Assembly (NCBI GenBank): GCA_900155405.1
Contig: LT700188.1
Coordinates: 1,116,001 to 1,180,000 of the forward strand
Origin: Negativicoccus massiliensis
GTDB taxonomy: Bacteria > Bacillota > Negativicutes > Veillonellales > Negativicoccaceae
Direction: 5' to 3'
Length of the DNA stretch: 64,000 nt
This document shows positions 8,361 through 17,348 of the stretch, piece by piece. Position 1 is the first letter of the stretch. The number at the start of each line of letters is the position of its first letter. The notes under the pieces were generated by a model. That model had not been told where the DNA came from. It was given only the letters and a program-made list of their open reading frames with translations, and searched no databases. The translations under genes and the position numbers were made by a program.

Positions 8361-10175
8361 ATGCAACGGCAAGATATACGTAATGTCGCGATCATCGCTC
8401 ACGTTGACCACGGCAAAACCACATTGGTCGACGCGATGTTGCGTCAAAGCCACGTTTTCCGTGAGAACGAACGCGTCGCCGAACGTGTTATGGACTCGAA
8501 CGATATCGAGCGCGAACGCGGAATCACCATTTTATCCAAAAATACCGCCGTCATGTACAACGGCACGAAAATCAATATTGTTGACACGCCCGGCCACGCC
8601 GATTTCGGCGGGGAAGTCGAACGTATTTTGAACATGGTCGACGGCGTAGTGTTGTTGGTCGATGCTTTTGAAGGCCCGATGCCGCAGACGAAGTACGTGC
8701 TGCGCAAGGCCTTGGAGCAGAATTTGAAGCCGATCGTCGTCATCAACAAGATCGACCGTCCGGACCAACGCGTCGCGGAAGTCGAAGGAGAAATCATCGA
8801 CCTCTTCATTGAACTGGATGCGAGCGACGAACAGCTCGATTTTCCGGTTATTTACGCATCCGCTCGCGCCGGAGTCGCCAAGTTGTCGATGGATGACAGC
8901 AACGATACGGTGGAACCGCTTTTCCAAACGCTTTTGGACTACATTCCGGCGCCGGAAGGCGACATGGAAGCGCCGCTGCAGATTATGGTTACGACGCTGG
9001 ATTACGATGATTACGTCGGCAAAATCGCCATCGGTCGCATTGTGCGCGGCTTCGTCCGTTACGGTCAGCCGGTCGCGATCATGAACGGCGATCAGGTGCG
9101 CCAGGATAAAATCGGCCGTCTGTACACGTACAACGGCTTGTCGCGCGTGGAAACGAATGACGCGAAGATGGGCGACATCGTCGCGATCACCGGTTTCAAA
9201 GACATCAATATCGGCGAGACCATCACCGATCCGGAACATCCGGAAGCATTGCCTTCGATCAATATCGACGAACCGACATTGTCGATGGTCTTTTCCGTCA
9301 ACGACAGCCCGTTTGCGGGACAGGACGGCGAATACGTCACCAGCCGTCATTTGCGCGCTCGCCTTTTGAAAGAAGTGCAGACGAACGTCGCGATGAAGGT
9401 GGAAGAAACCGATTCTGCCGACGCGTTCAAAGTGTCCGGTCGCGGCGAATTGCATTTGTCGATTTTAATCGAAATGATGCGTCGTGAAGGCTATGAATTA
9501 CAGGTCGGCAAACCGACGGTCATCATGAAAATGATCAACGGCCAGAAATGCGAACCGTTGGAACGTTTGAATGTCGACGTGCCGCAGGAATTCATGGGCA
9601 CCGTTATGGAAACCCTCGGACCGCGTAAAGCGGAGCTCATCAGCATGAATGAACTGTCGGGCTACCTGCGTATGGAATTTATCATTCCCGCACGCGGTTT
9701 GATCGGCTTCCGCAACGAATTTTTGACAAGCACTAAAGGCAACGGCGTCATGTACCACGTCTTCCACGGGTACGCTCCTTTCAAAGGGGAAATCCCGATG
9801 CGGACGCGCGGTGCGTTGGTCGCCGTCGAACCGGGCGAAACCACCGCGTACGGCTTGGGCAATATCGAAGAACGCGGCACGCTTTTCCTCGGCCCGAATG
9901 AATCCGTGTACGAAGGTCAGGTCGTCGGCGAAAACGCTCGCGATACCGATATGGACGTCAACCCGTGCAAGAAAAAGCACGTATCCAACATGCGCGCGTC
10001 GGGTTCCGACGATGCGATCCGCCTGACTCCGCCGCGTCAATTTACGCTGGAAGAAGCGCTGGAATGGATCAACGACGACGAAACGGTCGAAGTGACTCCG
10101 CATGCCATCCGCATTCGCAAACGCATTTTGAGCCAGCAGGCTCGTTACAAAGCGGCGAAAAAGAAACAGCAATAA
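8361..10175 (+). CDS. typA: Translational GTPase TypA/BipA
   Basis: Ribosome-binding GTPase of the EF-G/LepA group, involved in 50S assembly and stress adaptation. The 604-residue protein has the P-loop HVDHGKTTLVDAML (about 15-28), switch II DTPGHADFGGEVER and the guanine-specificity motif NKIDRPDQR. EF-G-like domains II, III and V follow, then the TypA-specific C-terminal domain (from about residue 485, GETTAYGLGNIEERGTLF). Length is normal. It stands alone between its own promoter and terminator. Confidence 0.97.
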   Translation: MQRQDIRNVAIIAHVDHGKTTLVDAMLRQSHVFRENERVAERVMDSNDIERERGITILSKNTAVMYNGTKINIVDTPGHADFGGEVERILNMVDGVVLLVDAFEGPMPQTKYVLRKALEQNLKPIVVINKIDRPDQRVAEVEGEIIDLFIELDASDEQLDFPVIYASARAGVAKLSMDDSNDTVEPLFQTLLDYIPAPEGDMEAPLQIMVTTLDYDDYVGKIAIGRIVRGFVRYGQPVAIMNGDQVRQDKIGRLYTYNGLSRVETNDAKMGDIVAITGFKDINIGETITDPEHPEALPSINIDEPTLSMVFSVNDSPFAGQDGEYVTSRHLRARLLKEVQTNVAMKVEETDSADAFKVSGRGELHLSILIEMMRREGYELQVGKPTVIMKMINGQKCEPLERLNVDVPQEFMGTVMETLGPRKAELISMNELSGYLRMEFIIPARGLIGFRNEFLTSTKGNGVMYHVFHGYAPFKGEIPMRTRGALVAVEPGETTAYGLGNIEERGTLFLGPNESVYEGQVVGENARDTDMDVNPCKKKHVSNMRASGSDDAIRLTPPRQFTLEEALEWINDDETVEVTPHAIRIRKRILSQQARYKAAKKKQQ

Positions 10176-10203
10176 AAAAGACCTCGTACGAGGTCTTTTT
10201 TTG
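10174..10203 (+). terminator. Terminator shared by typA and the convergent membrane-protein gene
   Basis: AAAAAAGACCTCGTACGAGGTCTTTTTTT is self-complementary around GTAC with A/T runs on both sides, so it can terminate transcription from either direction. Confidence 0.85.
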
Positions 10204-10207
10204 CGTG

Positions 10208-10843
10208 TCAGGCGTGCGCCGGTCGGCGGCTGATGAAGCGGAGCAGCCACCAACCGAGACAGGCGAAGAGAATAAAGATCGCGAAATAGTCAATGAAAAA
10301 CAAAATCGCGCTCGGTTCCGCTTTCGCATGTTTCAAGTACAAGTACGCCATTTTCAAAAAGAAATTACGCGCGACCGCGATATACAAGCCGTACATACTG
10401 ATCGCGCCGAGCACCGCGTTCCATTTCCCGCCAAGCGGAGGCAAAACACGCCGCATTGTGTGACGCAAACTGTCCCAATAAAAGCCGGCGTGCATCGCGA
10501 CGAGCGCGTAAAACCAAGACGACGAACAGATGTGTACGTACTTGGCGTAGCGTAACACTTCCCGCCCCGGATGCGGGATCAGGGATGAAAATAAAAATCC
10601 CGAAATAAAGCAGATGACGAACACCGCGCAAAGCACATAGTTCGCTGCGCGCAGAAAACGGTTGCGCGGCGTCGTGCGCCGGGTAAATTTTCCCAAAGCG
10701 CGGCGATGTTCATAGACATGATAGCCGACGATCAGCGTGAAAATATAGGCGAGCCACTCGTGTCCGCTGAGTCTCGTCAGAGGATACGCCATGGTGGCGA
10801 AGAGGCTGACCAAAAGCCCGATGTGCATAATGCGTCGTTGCAT
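10208..10843 (-). CDS. DUF4405-like integral membrane protein
   Basis: Start chosen at the ATG whose complement is 10841-10843, behind a GGGAGG-type site; an upstream in-frame ATG near 10924 lies in the promoter region. The 211-residue product has about five hydrophobic segments. Histidines within or near them (VGYHVYEH, YAKYVHICSSS, LVAMHAGFYW) recall the haem-ligating histidines of DUF4405 and cytochrome b561-like proteins. A redox membrane role is a weak inference. No partner reductase gene is adjacent. Confidence 0.6.
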   Translation of the reverse strand: MQRRIMHIGLLVSLFATMAYPLTRLSGHEWLAYIFTLIVGYHVYEHRRALGKFTRRTTPRNRFLRAANYVLCAVFVICFISGFLFSSLIPHPGREVLRYAKYVHICSSSWFYALVAMHAGFYWDSLRHTMRRVLPPLGGKWNAVLGAISMYGLYIAVARNFFLKMAYLYLKHAKAEPSAILFFIDYFAIFILFACLGWWLLRFISRRPAHA

Positions 10844-10886
10844 ATTTCCTCCCTCGCGACAATTTCCCCGTTGCCGCTTTACTTTC

Positions 10887-10914
10887 ATTATACCAGCGGC
10901 AAGGCGTTTGGCAA
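10887..10914 (-). promoter_or_regulatory. Promoter of the DUF4405-like gene
   Basis: On the minus strand TTGCCA (complement of 10909-10914) is followed after 16 bases by TATAAT (10887-10892), which is preceded by TGG, an extended -10. Confidence 0.75.
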
Positions 10915-10949
10915 CCGTCGTCAAAATGCCGCAAAGCCGATTCTTACTA

Positions 10950-10958
10950 TGCTATAAT
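10950..10958 (+). promoter_or_regulatory. Extended -10 promoter of the YihY gene
   Basis: TGCTATAAT gives a consensus -10 with the TG extension. No good -35 is visible. It lies about 70 bases before the likely GTG start of the YihY gene and is divergent from the promoter at 10887-10914. Confidence 0.55.
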
Positions 10959-11027
10959 AAAATCAACTATTTTACGTCTGCGATGACGTAATTGTACCGG
11001 TTGAGGAAAGGGGAAAGGGGAAAGAAC

Positions 11028-11978
11028 GTGGACCCTTGGGTAGTCATTCGGCATCGTCTTAACGAAGCGAAATGGTTCAAACGTCTGCGCGATTCGCGCG
11101 CTTTATATATTGGTAAACGTTTATATCAGCGGTATATGGATGATGATGTGGGGATGCTGGCCGCGGCCGCGACCTACTACCTGATTTTGGCGCTGGTGCC
11201 GTTTATGATTTTCCTGTTTAATATCATATTGTTCGTGGCGGCGTCGCAAATCGATACGGTATTGCGCTACATGCAGTATCTGCCGGGGGATGTGCCGGCG
11301 ACGCTCGCGCCGGTGGTTACCGATATTATCGAACAGCGTTCGACCACGGTATTGTCCATCGGTCTTTTATTGGCGCTGTGGTCGTCGTCCAAAGGCATCG
11401 ACACTTTGATTCGCGCGACCGATATTGCGTTTCAGACGGGCAAAAATGTCCAGTCCTATATTCGCATTAAAACGAAATCGATCCTGTTCACCTTGCTGAT
11501 TGTCGGAACGATGCTGGCGTCGCTCGGCATTACCGTGTTCGGTAACCTGATCGTGAAAACATTTATGGGGGTGCTCGGTCTGACGCAAGAATTTCTTTTC
11601 TTTTGGCGAATCGGCACCTACCTGATTCCTTTTGTGGCGATGATTCTGGTGCTGGCGGTTTTCTACCGTTACGCGCCGCGCTTCGTCGAACACGAGGGGC
11701 GCACGCCCTGGTCGCATACGCTCACCAGCGCCGCGATCGTGACGACGATCTGGGTCGCCATGACGGCGGCGTACGGCTTTTACGTCAGCAATATCGCCAA
11801 TATGGGCGCGACCTACGGCTCGCTGGTCGGCTTAATGATTCTTTTCATCTGGCTCAATCTGACCTCGCTCATTTTCATTATGGGCGCGGAATTTATCGCG
11901 GCGTTTGACGATATGCATTTGTTTTTTGCTGTGCCGCGCCGCAAAGATTACCAGACGGAAGAATTTCGGATCGTCTGA
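11028..11978 (+). CDS. YihY/BrkB family inner membrane protein
   Basis: Conserved polytopic membrane protein once called ribonuclease BN by mistake; its molecular function is not settled. The GTG at 11028 is preferred because the purine-rich GAAAGGGG lies just upstream; a TTG at 10992 is in frame but has no such site. The protein has an N-terminal cytosolic helix, then six hydrophobic segments. Family motifs include AAAATYYLILALVPFMIFL (about 41-59), LWSSSKGIDTLIRATDIAF and GATYGSLVGLMILFIWLNLT. Length (316 residues) is normal. Confidence 0.87.
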   Translation: MDPWVVIRHRLNEAKWFKRLRDSRALYIGKRLYQRYMDDDVGMLAAAATYYLILALVPFMIFLFNIILFVAASQIDTVLRYMQYLPGDVPATLAPVVTDIIEQRSTTVLSIGLLLALWSSSKGIDTLIRATDIAFQTGKNVQSYIRIKTKSILFTLLIVGTMLASLGITVFGNLIVKTFMGVLGLTQEFLFFWRIGTYLIPFVAMILVLAVFYRYAPRFVEHEGRTPWSHTLTSAAIVTTIWVAMTAAYGFYVSNIANMGATYGSLVGLMILFIWLNLTSLIFIMGAEFIAAFDDMHLFFAVPRRKDYQTEEFRIV

Positions 11979-12008
11979 AGCGAGATGTTTCGCAAGCCCG
12001 TTACCCTG

Positions 12009-12017
12009 TGTTACAAT
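12009..12017 (+). promoter_or_regulatory. Possible extended -10 promoter of the trmL operon
   Basis: TGTTACAAT fits an extended -10 and lies about 35 bases before trmL. A convincing -35 was not found. Confidence 0.35.
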
Positions 12018-12052
12018 AAACGGTATTGAAAGATTTCCATGTAGGAGGCAGT

Positions 12053-12559
12053 ATGCACATTGTTTTAGTCGAGCCGGAAATTCCCGGCAATACCGGCAAT
12101 ATCAGTCGTTTGTGCGCGGCCAATCATCTTGTTTTGCACCTGGTGAAACCGCTCGGATTTTCGATTGATGACAAGCATTTGAAGCGCGCCGGTTTAGACT
12201 ATTGGGACTTGTTGGAAGTTCATATTCACGAAAATTATCAGGCGTTGGTCGAATATCTCAAGGGCCGACGTTTCTGGTTTAATACGACAAAAGCGGAAAA
12301 AAGCTATACCGATGTCCGCTTTACCGATGAAGATGTCCTGGTGTTCGGTAAGGAAACCAAAGGACTGCCGGAAGAATTGTTGGCCGCGCATCCGGAGCAA
12401 TGCATTCGGATTCCGATGCGGGCCGAAGCCCGTTCGTTGAATTTGTCGAACGCGGTGGCGATTGTTTCGTACGAAGCCTTGCGTCAGTTGGATTTTCCCA
12501 CGCTGGCGCAAAAGGGACATTTGCCCGAATTGAAAGGAGATTCCCATGAATATGTATGA
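12053..12559 (+). CDS. trmL: tRNA (cytidine(34)-2'-O)-methyltransferase
   Basis: SPOUT-class methyltransferase that 2'-O-methylates the wobble nucleotide of certain leucine tRNAs. The ATG at 12053 follows GTAGGAGGCAGT; the in-frame ATG at 12026 has no such site. The 168-residue product begins MHIVLVEPEIPGNTGNISR, the typical N-terminus. It has the knot motifs LVFGKETKGLPEELL and IRIPMRAEARSLNLSNAVAI. It overlaps the YlbF gene by 14 bases. Confidence 0.95.
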   Translation: MHIVLVEPEIPGNTGNISRLCAANHLVLHLVKPLGFSIDDKHLKRAGLDYWDLLEVHIHENYQALVEYLKGRRFWFNTTKAEKSYTDVRFTDEDVLVFGKETKGLPEELLAAHPEQCIRIPMRAEARSLNLSNAVAIVSYEALRQLDFPTLAQKGHLPELKGDSHEYV

Positions 12560-12917
12560 TGACGCTTATAACTTGGCGAAAAGCATTCGCGAAAGCGCGG
12601 AAATGAAACAGCTGATCGCGGCGAAAGAAAAACTGGCGCAGGACGCGTCGGCGAAAGATTTGGCGGAAGAGTTTCTCGCTTTGCAGATGGAAGCGGAATA
12701 CCGTCGCATGTTGCAGAAAACGGACGGTTGGAACGGCATGGAAAAATTGCAGAGCTTGCAGGTGATGGTGCAAAACAACTCGCTCGCGAGCGAATACTTG
12801 CATGCGTTCATGCGTTGGCAGCAGGTGGCCGCGGATATTCAAAAAATCGTCAGCGAGGCGATCGGCGAAGGCGTTCCCGATTTGTCCCGCTTTGCGCCGG
12901 CGGAGGAAAAGCAGTGA
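12546..12917 (+). CDS. YlbF/YmcA family protein
   Basis: Small helical protein of the Firmicute YlbF/YmcA family; in Bacillus these help control RNase Y and development. The 123-residue product begins MNMYDDAYNLAKSIRESAEM and is helical throughout with many Lys, Glu and Ala (for example KDLAEEFLALQMEAEYRRML). It starts behind AAAGGAG inside the end of trmL and ends overlapping the murB start (GTGA). The role in this organism is inferred from the family. Confidence 0.85.
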   Translation: MNMYDDAYNLAKSIRESAEMKQLIAAKEKLAQDASAKDLAEEFLALQMEAEYRRMLQKTDGWNGMEKLQSLQVMVQNNSLASEYLHAFMRWQQVAADIQKIVSEAIGEGVPDLSRFAPAEEKQ

Positions 12918-13858
12918 CCGTAGAGCATTGGGAAGAGTTGTTTTCCGGCGTTGTCCCCAAGAGCGCGTTGCATTTTGCCGAGCCGATGGCGCGGCATACG
13001 ACCTTCGCGATCGGCGGACCGGCGGATCTCTATATCGAGCCGGAGACCGAGGCGGAACTGGCGGGCGTATTGCGCGTTGTCGCCAACGAAAAATGTCCGC
13101 TGATGATTCTCGGCGGCGGAGCGAATGTGTTGGTGCGCGACGGCGGCGTGCGCGGCGTTGTCATCGGTCTGTCGAGGTTGGTGCGACCTTTCTATACGGA
13201 AGGCAATCGGCTTGTCGTGGCGGGCGGCGTGCGTTTGGCGCAGGCTTCGCGCAAAGCGGCGAAAGCGGAATTGTCCGGCTTGGAATTCGCCTGCGGCATT
13301 CCCGGTACGATCGGCGGCGCCGTGTGGATGAATGCGGGCGCGTATGGCGGTGAAATGCAACAGATCGTGACGGAAGTGACGGCGCTCACGCGCGCGGGCG
13401 AACGGGTCGTCTACGCGGGAGATCAGCTGCACTTCGCGTATCGTCACAGCGTGTTCCAGGAAACCGGCGATATCATCACGCAGGTGACGATGGAACTGCA
13501 ACCGGGGAACGCGGCGGAGATTCGCGAGAAGATGGCGGATTATACGAAACGGCGGACGACGAAACAGCCGCTTGATATGCCGAGCTCGGGCTCCACATTT
13601 AAGCGGCCCGTCGGCTACTATGCGGGAACATTGATTGAAACGACCGGACTCAAAGGCTTGACGGTCGGCGGCGCGCAAATTTCCATGCGTCACGCGGGTT
13701 TTATCGTGAATCGCGGCGGCGCGACCGCGGCCGATGTGCTGGGGTTGATTGCCGAAGTGCAGCGGCGCGTTTTCGCGGAGCATGGCGTAACGCTGGAACC
13801 GGAAGTGCAAATTTTCGGTGAAGATGAACAAAGGAGTGAGACCGACGATGCGTATTGA
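12914..13858 (+). CDS. murB: UDP-N-acetylmuramate dehydrogenase
   Basis: FAD enzyme that reduces UDP-GlcNAc-enolpyruvate to UDP-MurNAc in peptidoglycan synthesis. The start is the GTG at 12914, preceded by GCGGAGGAAAA and overlapping the upstream stop codon. FAD-binding motifs include [15 protein letters not shown] and [17 protein letters not shown]. Later come [20 protein letters not shown] and [10 protein letters not shown], with the catalytic Ser; SGSTFKRP is characteristic of type II MurB proteins of Gram-positive lineages. At 314 residues it is complete. Its last 11 bases overlap the next gene. Confidence 0.96.
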   Translation: MTVEHWEELFSGVVPKSALHFAEPMARHTTFAIGGPADLYIEPETEAELAGVLRVVANEKCPLMILGGGANVLVRDGGVRGVVIGLSRLVRPFYTEGNRLVVAGGVRLAQASRKAAKAELSGLEFACGIPGTIGGAVWMNAGAYGGEMQQIVTEVTALTRAGERVVYAGDQLHFAYRHSVFQETGDIITQVTMELQPGNAAEIREKMADYTKRRTTKQPLDMPSSGSTFKRPVGYYAGTLIETTGLKGLTVGGAQISMRHAGFIVNRGGATAADVLGLIAEVQRRVFAEHGVTLEPEVQIFGEDEQRSETDDAY

Positions 13859-15179
13859 CGGTCGCGAAATAAATGAATTGCGTCCCGTGACGATCGAACG
13901 AGGCGTGAATAAATATGCGGAAGGCTCGGCGCTGATTACCTGCGGCGATACGAAAGTATTGTGCACGGCGTCGGTGCTGCCGCGCGTGCCGCGCTGGTTG
14001 CGCGGCGCAGGACGCGGCTGGGTGACGGCGGAATACCAGATGCTGCCGCGGGCGACGAAAGATAGAAATCAGCGGGAAGCGGTGCGCGGCAAATTGTCCG
14101 GCCGCAGTCAGGAAATCCAGCGACTGATCGGTCGCGGTTTGCGGCAGGCGGTGGATTTGGAGGCGCTCGGTGAAGTCGCCATCACGTTGGATTGCGATGT
14201 GTTGCAGGCGGACGGCGGTACGCGCACGGCATCGATTACAGGCGCGTATGTCGCGTTGGTGGAAGCGGCTGCCGGCATGTGGAACGGCGAAGGGCCGTTT
14301 CCGGTGAAAGATTTCTGCGCGGCGGTTTCCGTCGGCGAACTGGCGGGCGTGCCGCATTTGGATCTCTGCTACGAAGAAGACAGCACGGCTGATGTCGACA
14401 TGAACGTGGTCGCCTTGCAGTCGGGCGAACTGGTCGAGGTGCAGGGCACGGGCGAAGGCGCGACATTTTCGCGCGCGCAGTTAAATGAACTCTTGGATCT
14501 GGCGCAAAAGGGGATTTCTGAACTGATCGCGGCGCAACAAGCAGCGCTCGGCGATTTGGCGGATCTTGTCGGCAGCGTCGGACGGCGCGGCATCTTGCTG
14601 GCGACGCATAACGAAGGAAAAATTCGCGAGATGCAGGCCATGCTTGCCGAAGTCGGTTACCAAGGCATTCCCGTGGCGGAGGTGGCGGATCTTCCGGATC
14701 CGGAAGAAACCGGCACGACATTTGCGGAAAACGCGCTCATAAAAGCGCGCTACTATATGGAAAAAACCGGACTGCCCGCGTTGGCGGACGACTCGGGGTT
14801 GGCGGTTGATGCGCTCGACGGCGCGCCGGGCGTGTACTCGGCTCGCTACGCGGGCACGCACGGCGATGACGCGGCCAACAATGCGAAACTGGTCAAGGAA
14901 ATGACGTCGGTAGCGCCGCAAGATCGCGGCGCCGAATACGTTTGCGAATTGGCGCTGGTGTATCCGGACGGTACTAAGCGCACGGCGCGCGGCATCTGCC
15001 GCGGCGAAATCGTGCTCGAGCCGCGCGGTACGGGCGGATTCGGTTATGATCCGTATTTCTACCTGCCGGAACGTGAAAAAACGATGGCGGAACTCACTTT
15101 GGCAGAGAAAAATCACATCAGTCACCGCGGCGAAGCGTTGCGTATCCTCAGTGAACGATTGCGGGAACAGTCCGAGTAA
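13848..15179 (+). CDS. Fusion of ribonuclease PH and XTP/dITP diphosphatase (RdgB/HAM1)
   Basis: Residues 1 to about 240 are RNase PH, which trims tRNA 3' ends by phosphorolysis: [59 protein letters not shown]. Residues about 247-443 are an RdgB/HAM1 diphosphatase, which removes non-canonical purine NTPs: [63 protein letters not shown]. Both sets of active-site motifs look intact, and the reading frame is continuous across the join. The start is the ATG at 13848 behind AAGGAG; an upstream ATG is in frame. The two activities are separate genes in many bacteria but often neighbours in Firmicutes. Confidence 0.93.
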   Translation: MRIDGREINELRPVTIERGVNKYAEGSALITCGDTKVLCTASVLPRVPRWLRGAGRGWVTAEYQMLPRATKDRNQREAVRGKLSGRSQEIQRLIGRGLRQAVDLEALGEVAITLDCDVLQADGGTRTASITGAYVALVEAAAGMWNGEGPFPVKDFCAAVSVGELAGVPHLDLCYEEDSTADVDMNVVALQSGELVEVQGTGEGATFSRAQLNELLDLAQKGISELIAAQQAALGDLADLVGSVGRRGILLATHNEGKIREMQAMLAEVGYQGIPVAEVADLPDPEETGTTFAENALIKARYYMEKTGLPALADDSGLAVDALDGAPGVYSARYAGTHGDDAANNAKLVKEMTSVAPQDRGAEYVCELALVYPDGTKRTARGICRGEIVLEPRGTGGFGYDPYFYLPEREKTMAELTLAEKNHISHRGEALRILSERLREQSE

Positions 15180-15199
15180 CGGGCGCGGGGCGGAAAAGC

Positions 15200-15985
15200 A
15201 TGGCAACAAAAAAAACGCGGAAATTAAAATTATACGGTTTCAATAACCTGACCAAGACGCTCAGTTTTAATATGTATGACGTTTGCTACGCGTCCAGCGA
15301 GGAGCAGCAGGAACAATACATCGCGTATATCGATGAAATGTACAATGCCGAAAGGCTTACGGAAACATTGCGGGAAGTGTCCGACATCATCGGCGCGCAT
15401 GTCTTAAACATCGCCGCGCAGGATTACGATCCGCAAGGCGCCAGCGTGACTATGCTGATCGCCGAAGGGCATCCGGGCGCAGCGAAAGAAGATGTGGTCG
15501 CGCATTTGGATAAAAGTCATATCACGGTGCATACCTATCCGGAACGCCATCCGCAGCGCGGCGTGTGCACGTTTCGCGCCGATATTGATATCTCGACCTG
15601 TGGGGAAATCTCTCCGCTCAAAGCGCTTAACTTTTTACTGAAACGCTTCGCGCCGGATATCGCGATCATGGATTATCGCGTGCGCGGATTCACGCGGGAT
15701 GTCAACGGCAAAAAGCTTTACATCGACCACCGCATGCAGGCCATCTCGCATTATATTGAAGCGGCCTTGCGCAATCTTTATAATATTGTCGATGTGAATA
15801 TGTACCAGGAAAATATTTTTCATTGTAAAATGATGGTGAAGGATATTGATCTTGACGACTATCTCTTCGATCAGACGCGCGCGGACCTATCCGCAAGCGC
15901 GGCGCAAAAGGTCCGGCGACAGTTACGCCAGGAGATGACGGAGATTTATTACGGTCGCAACTTACCGGCGATCAAGGGTGTGTAA
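15200..15985 (+). CDS. speD: S-adenosylmethionine decarboxylase proenzyme
   Basis: Pyruvoyl enzyme that makes decarboxylated SAM for spermidine synthesis. The 261-residue length and the motif [20 protein letters not shown] match the long E. coli-type SpeD rather than the short Bacillus type. Self-cleavage should occur between Lys105 and Ser106 (DK/SH), creating the pyruvoyl group. [20 protein letters not shown] follows. No spermidine synthase gene is in the window. It lies 20 bases after the RNase PH fusion and 17 before malic enzyme. Confidence 0.95.
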   Translation: MATKKTRKLKLYGFNNLTKTLSFNMYDVCYASSEEQQEQYIAYIDEMYNAERLTETLREVSDIIGAHVLNIAAQDYDPQGASVTMLIAEGHPGAAKEDVVAHLDKSHITVHTYPERHPQRGVCTFRADIDISTCGEISPLKALNFLLKRFAPDIAIMDYRVRGFTRDVNGKKLYIDHRMQAISHYIEAALRNLYNIVDVNMYQENIFHCKMMVKDIDLDDYLFDQTRADLSASAAQKVRRQLRQEMTEIYYGRNLPAIKGV

Positions 15986-16002
15986 CCAGAGGAGGGATTA
16001 CT

Positions 16003-17199
16003 GTGGATTTGAAACAAGAATCAATGGCAATGCGAAAACAGCACAACGGCATTTTAACGACGGGGCTCAAGATGCCGATCAATGATCGGCACGCGCTGGC
16101 GGTTGCGTATACGCCCGGTGTCGCCGAACCGTGCTTGCATATTAAAGAGGATGAGGATCTGTCGTTTTCGCTAACCTTGCGCGGTAACGTGATCGCCGTT
16201 ATTTCGGACGGCACGCGCGTGCTTGGCTTGGGGGATATCGGCGCGGCGGCCGCCATTCCGGTCATGGAAGGTAAAGCGGCGATTTATAAACGTTTCGCGA
16301 ACATCGACGCGTTGCCGGTCGTTATCAACACCAAGGATCCGGAAGAATTTATTCGCACTGTCAAATTGTTGGAGAAAAATTACGCGGGCATCAACCTCGA
16401 AGATATTTCTTCGCCGAAATGCTATGACATCGAAGACCGTTTGATTGAAGAAATGGAAATTCCGGTTTTCCACGATGATCAGCACGGCACGGCGATCGCC
16501 GCCTTGGCGGCCTTGCTGGGCGCGCTGCGCTTCGTGAAAAAAGATATTTCCAAAGTTAAAATCGTCATCAACGGCGCGGGCGCGGCGGGCACCGCGATCG
16601 CCAACATGATTTTGGCGGCCGGCGCGACCGATATGACGATGCTCAACAGCAAAGGGATTTTGCATGACAACGGCAAATTGAACCGCGTGCAGAAAGACCT
16701 TGTCGATCGGATCAATCCGGAAAACCGTCAGGGCACGTTCCAAGACGCGATCAAGGGCGCGGACGTTTTGCTCGGCGTTTCGAAGGCGGGCGCGTTCAAA
16801 CCGGAAGACATGAAACTTTTGGCCAAAGACAGCATCGTCTTTGCCATGGCGAACCCCGTTCCGGAAATCATGTACGAAGACGCTATCGCGGCCGGCGTCG
16901 CCGTTTGCGGTACGGGTCGCAGCGATATGCCTAACCAGGTCAACAACTCGAGCGTGTTCCCGGGTCTGTTCCGCGGCGCGATCGACGTGCATTCGCGGCG
17001 AATCAATATGGAAATGAAATTGGCGGCGGCGTATGCGCTGGCCGATTTGGTCGACGACAAAGACTTGCGGCAGGATAATGTCGTCATCGACGTCTTCGAT
17101 GAACGCGTGCCGCTTGCAGTCGCGAAAGCGGTCGCGAAAAAAGCGATCGAAACGGGCGTGGCCCGCATGAAGGAACTGCCGGCGCAGTATCGCGACTAA
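16003..17199 (+). CDS. NAD(P)-dependent malic enzyme
   Basis: Oxidatively decarboxylates malate to pyruvate and CO2. The gene starts with GTG at 16003 behind AGAGGAGGG. The 398-residue short-form enzyme has AVAYTPGVAEPCL (with the general-acid Tyr), GDIGAAAAIPVMEGKA (catalytic Lys region), the metal-binding stretch PVFHDDQHGTAIA and the nucleotide-binding site VINGAGAAGTAIA. FAMANPVPEI is typical of the family. Cofactor preference cannot be decided by eye. It is the last gene of its operon. Confidence 0.93.
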   Translation: MDLKQESMAMRKQHNGILTTGLKMPINDRHALAVAYTPGVAEPCLHIKEDEDLSFSLTLRGNVIAVISDGTRVLGLGDIGAAAAIPVMEGKAAIYKRFANIDALPVVINTKDPEEFIRTVKLLEKNYAGINLEDISSPKCYDIEDRLIEEMEIPVFHDDQHGTAIAALAALLGALRFVKKDISKVKIVINGAGAAGTAIANMILAAGATDMTMLNSKGILHDNGKLNRVQKDLVDRINPENRQGTFQDAIKGADVLLGVSKAGAFKPEDMKLLAKDSIVFAMANPVPEIMYEDAIAAGVAVCGTGRSDMPNQVNNSSVFPGLFRGAIDVHSRRINMEMKLAAAYALADLVDDKDLRQDNVVIDVFDERVPLAVAKAVAKKAIETGVARMKELPAQYRD

Positions 17200-17209
17200 G
17201 TGAATGAAA

Positions 17210-17246
17210 TAAAAAAGCACGCTCTTTTGCGGAGAGTGCTTTTTTA
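17210..17246 (+). terminator. Intrinsic terminator after malic enzyme
   Basis: AAAAAAGCAC..CTCT pairs with AGAGTGCTTTTTT around TTTGCGG (one unpaired G), with a T-run at the end. Confidence 0.85.
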
Positions 17247-17273
17247 TGTAGCGATGCGCAAGTCGGGGCGTAC

Positions 17274-17301
17274 TTGTCGGGTGTATTCAACTATGTAATA
17301 A
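17274..17301 (+). promoter_or_regulatory. Possible promoter of the HlyD-ABC operon
   Basis: TTGTCG (17274-17279), 16 bases, TAATAA (17296-17301). It is a weak match, but it is placed correctly between the malic enzyme terminator and the exporter operon. Confidence 0.35.
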
Positions 17302-17348
17302 TTAAACCAAGCAAATGAACCGAAATGTGTGCGCAAGTGGAGGGCTTT

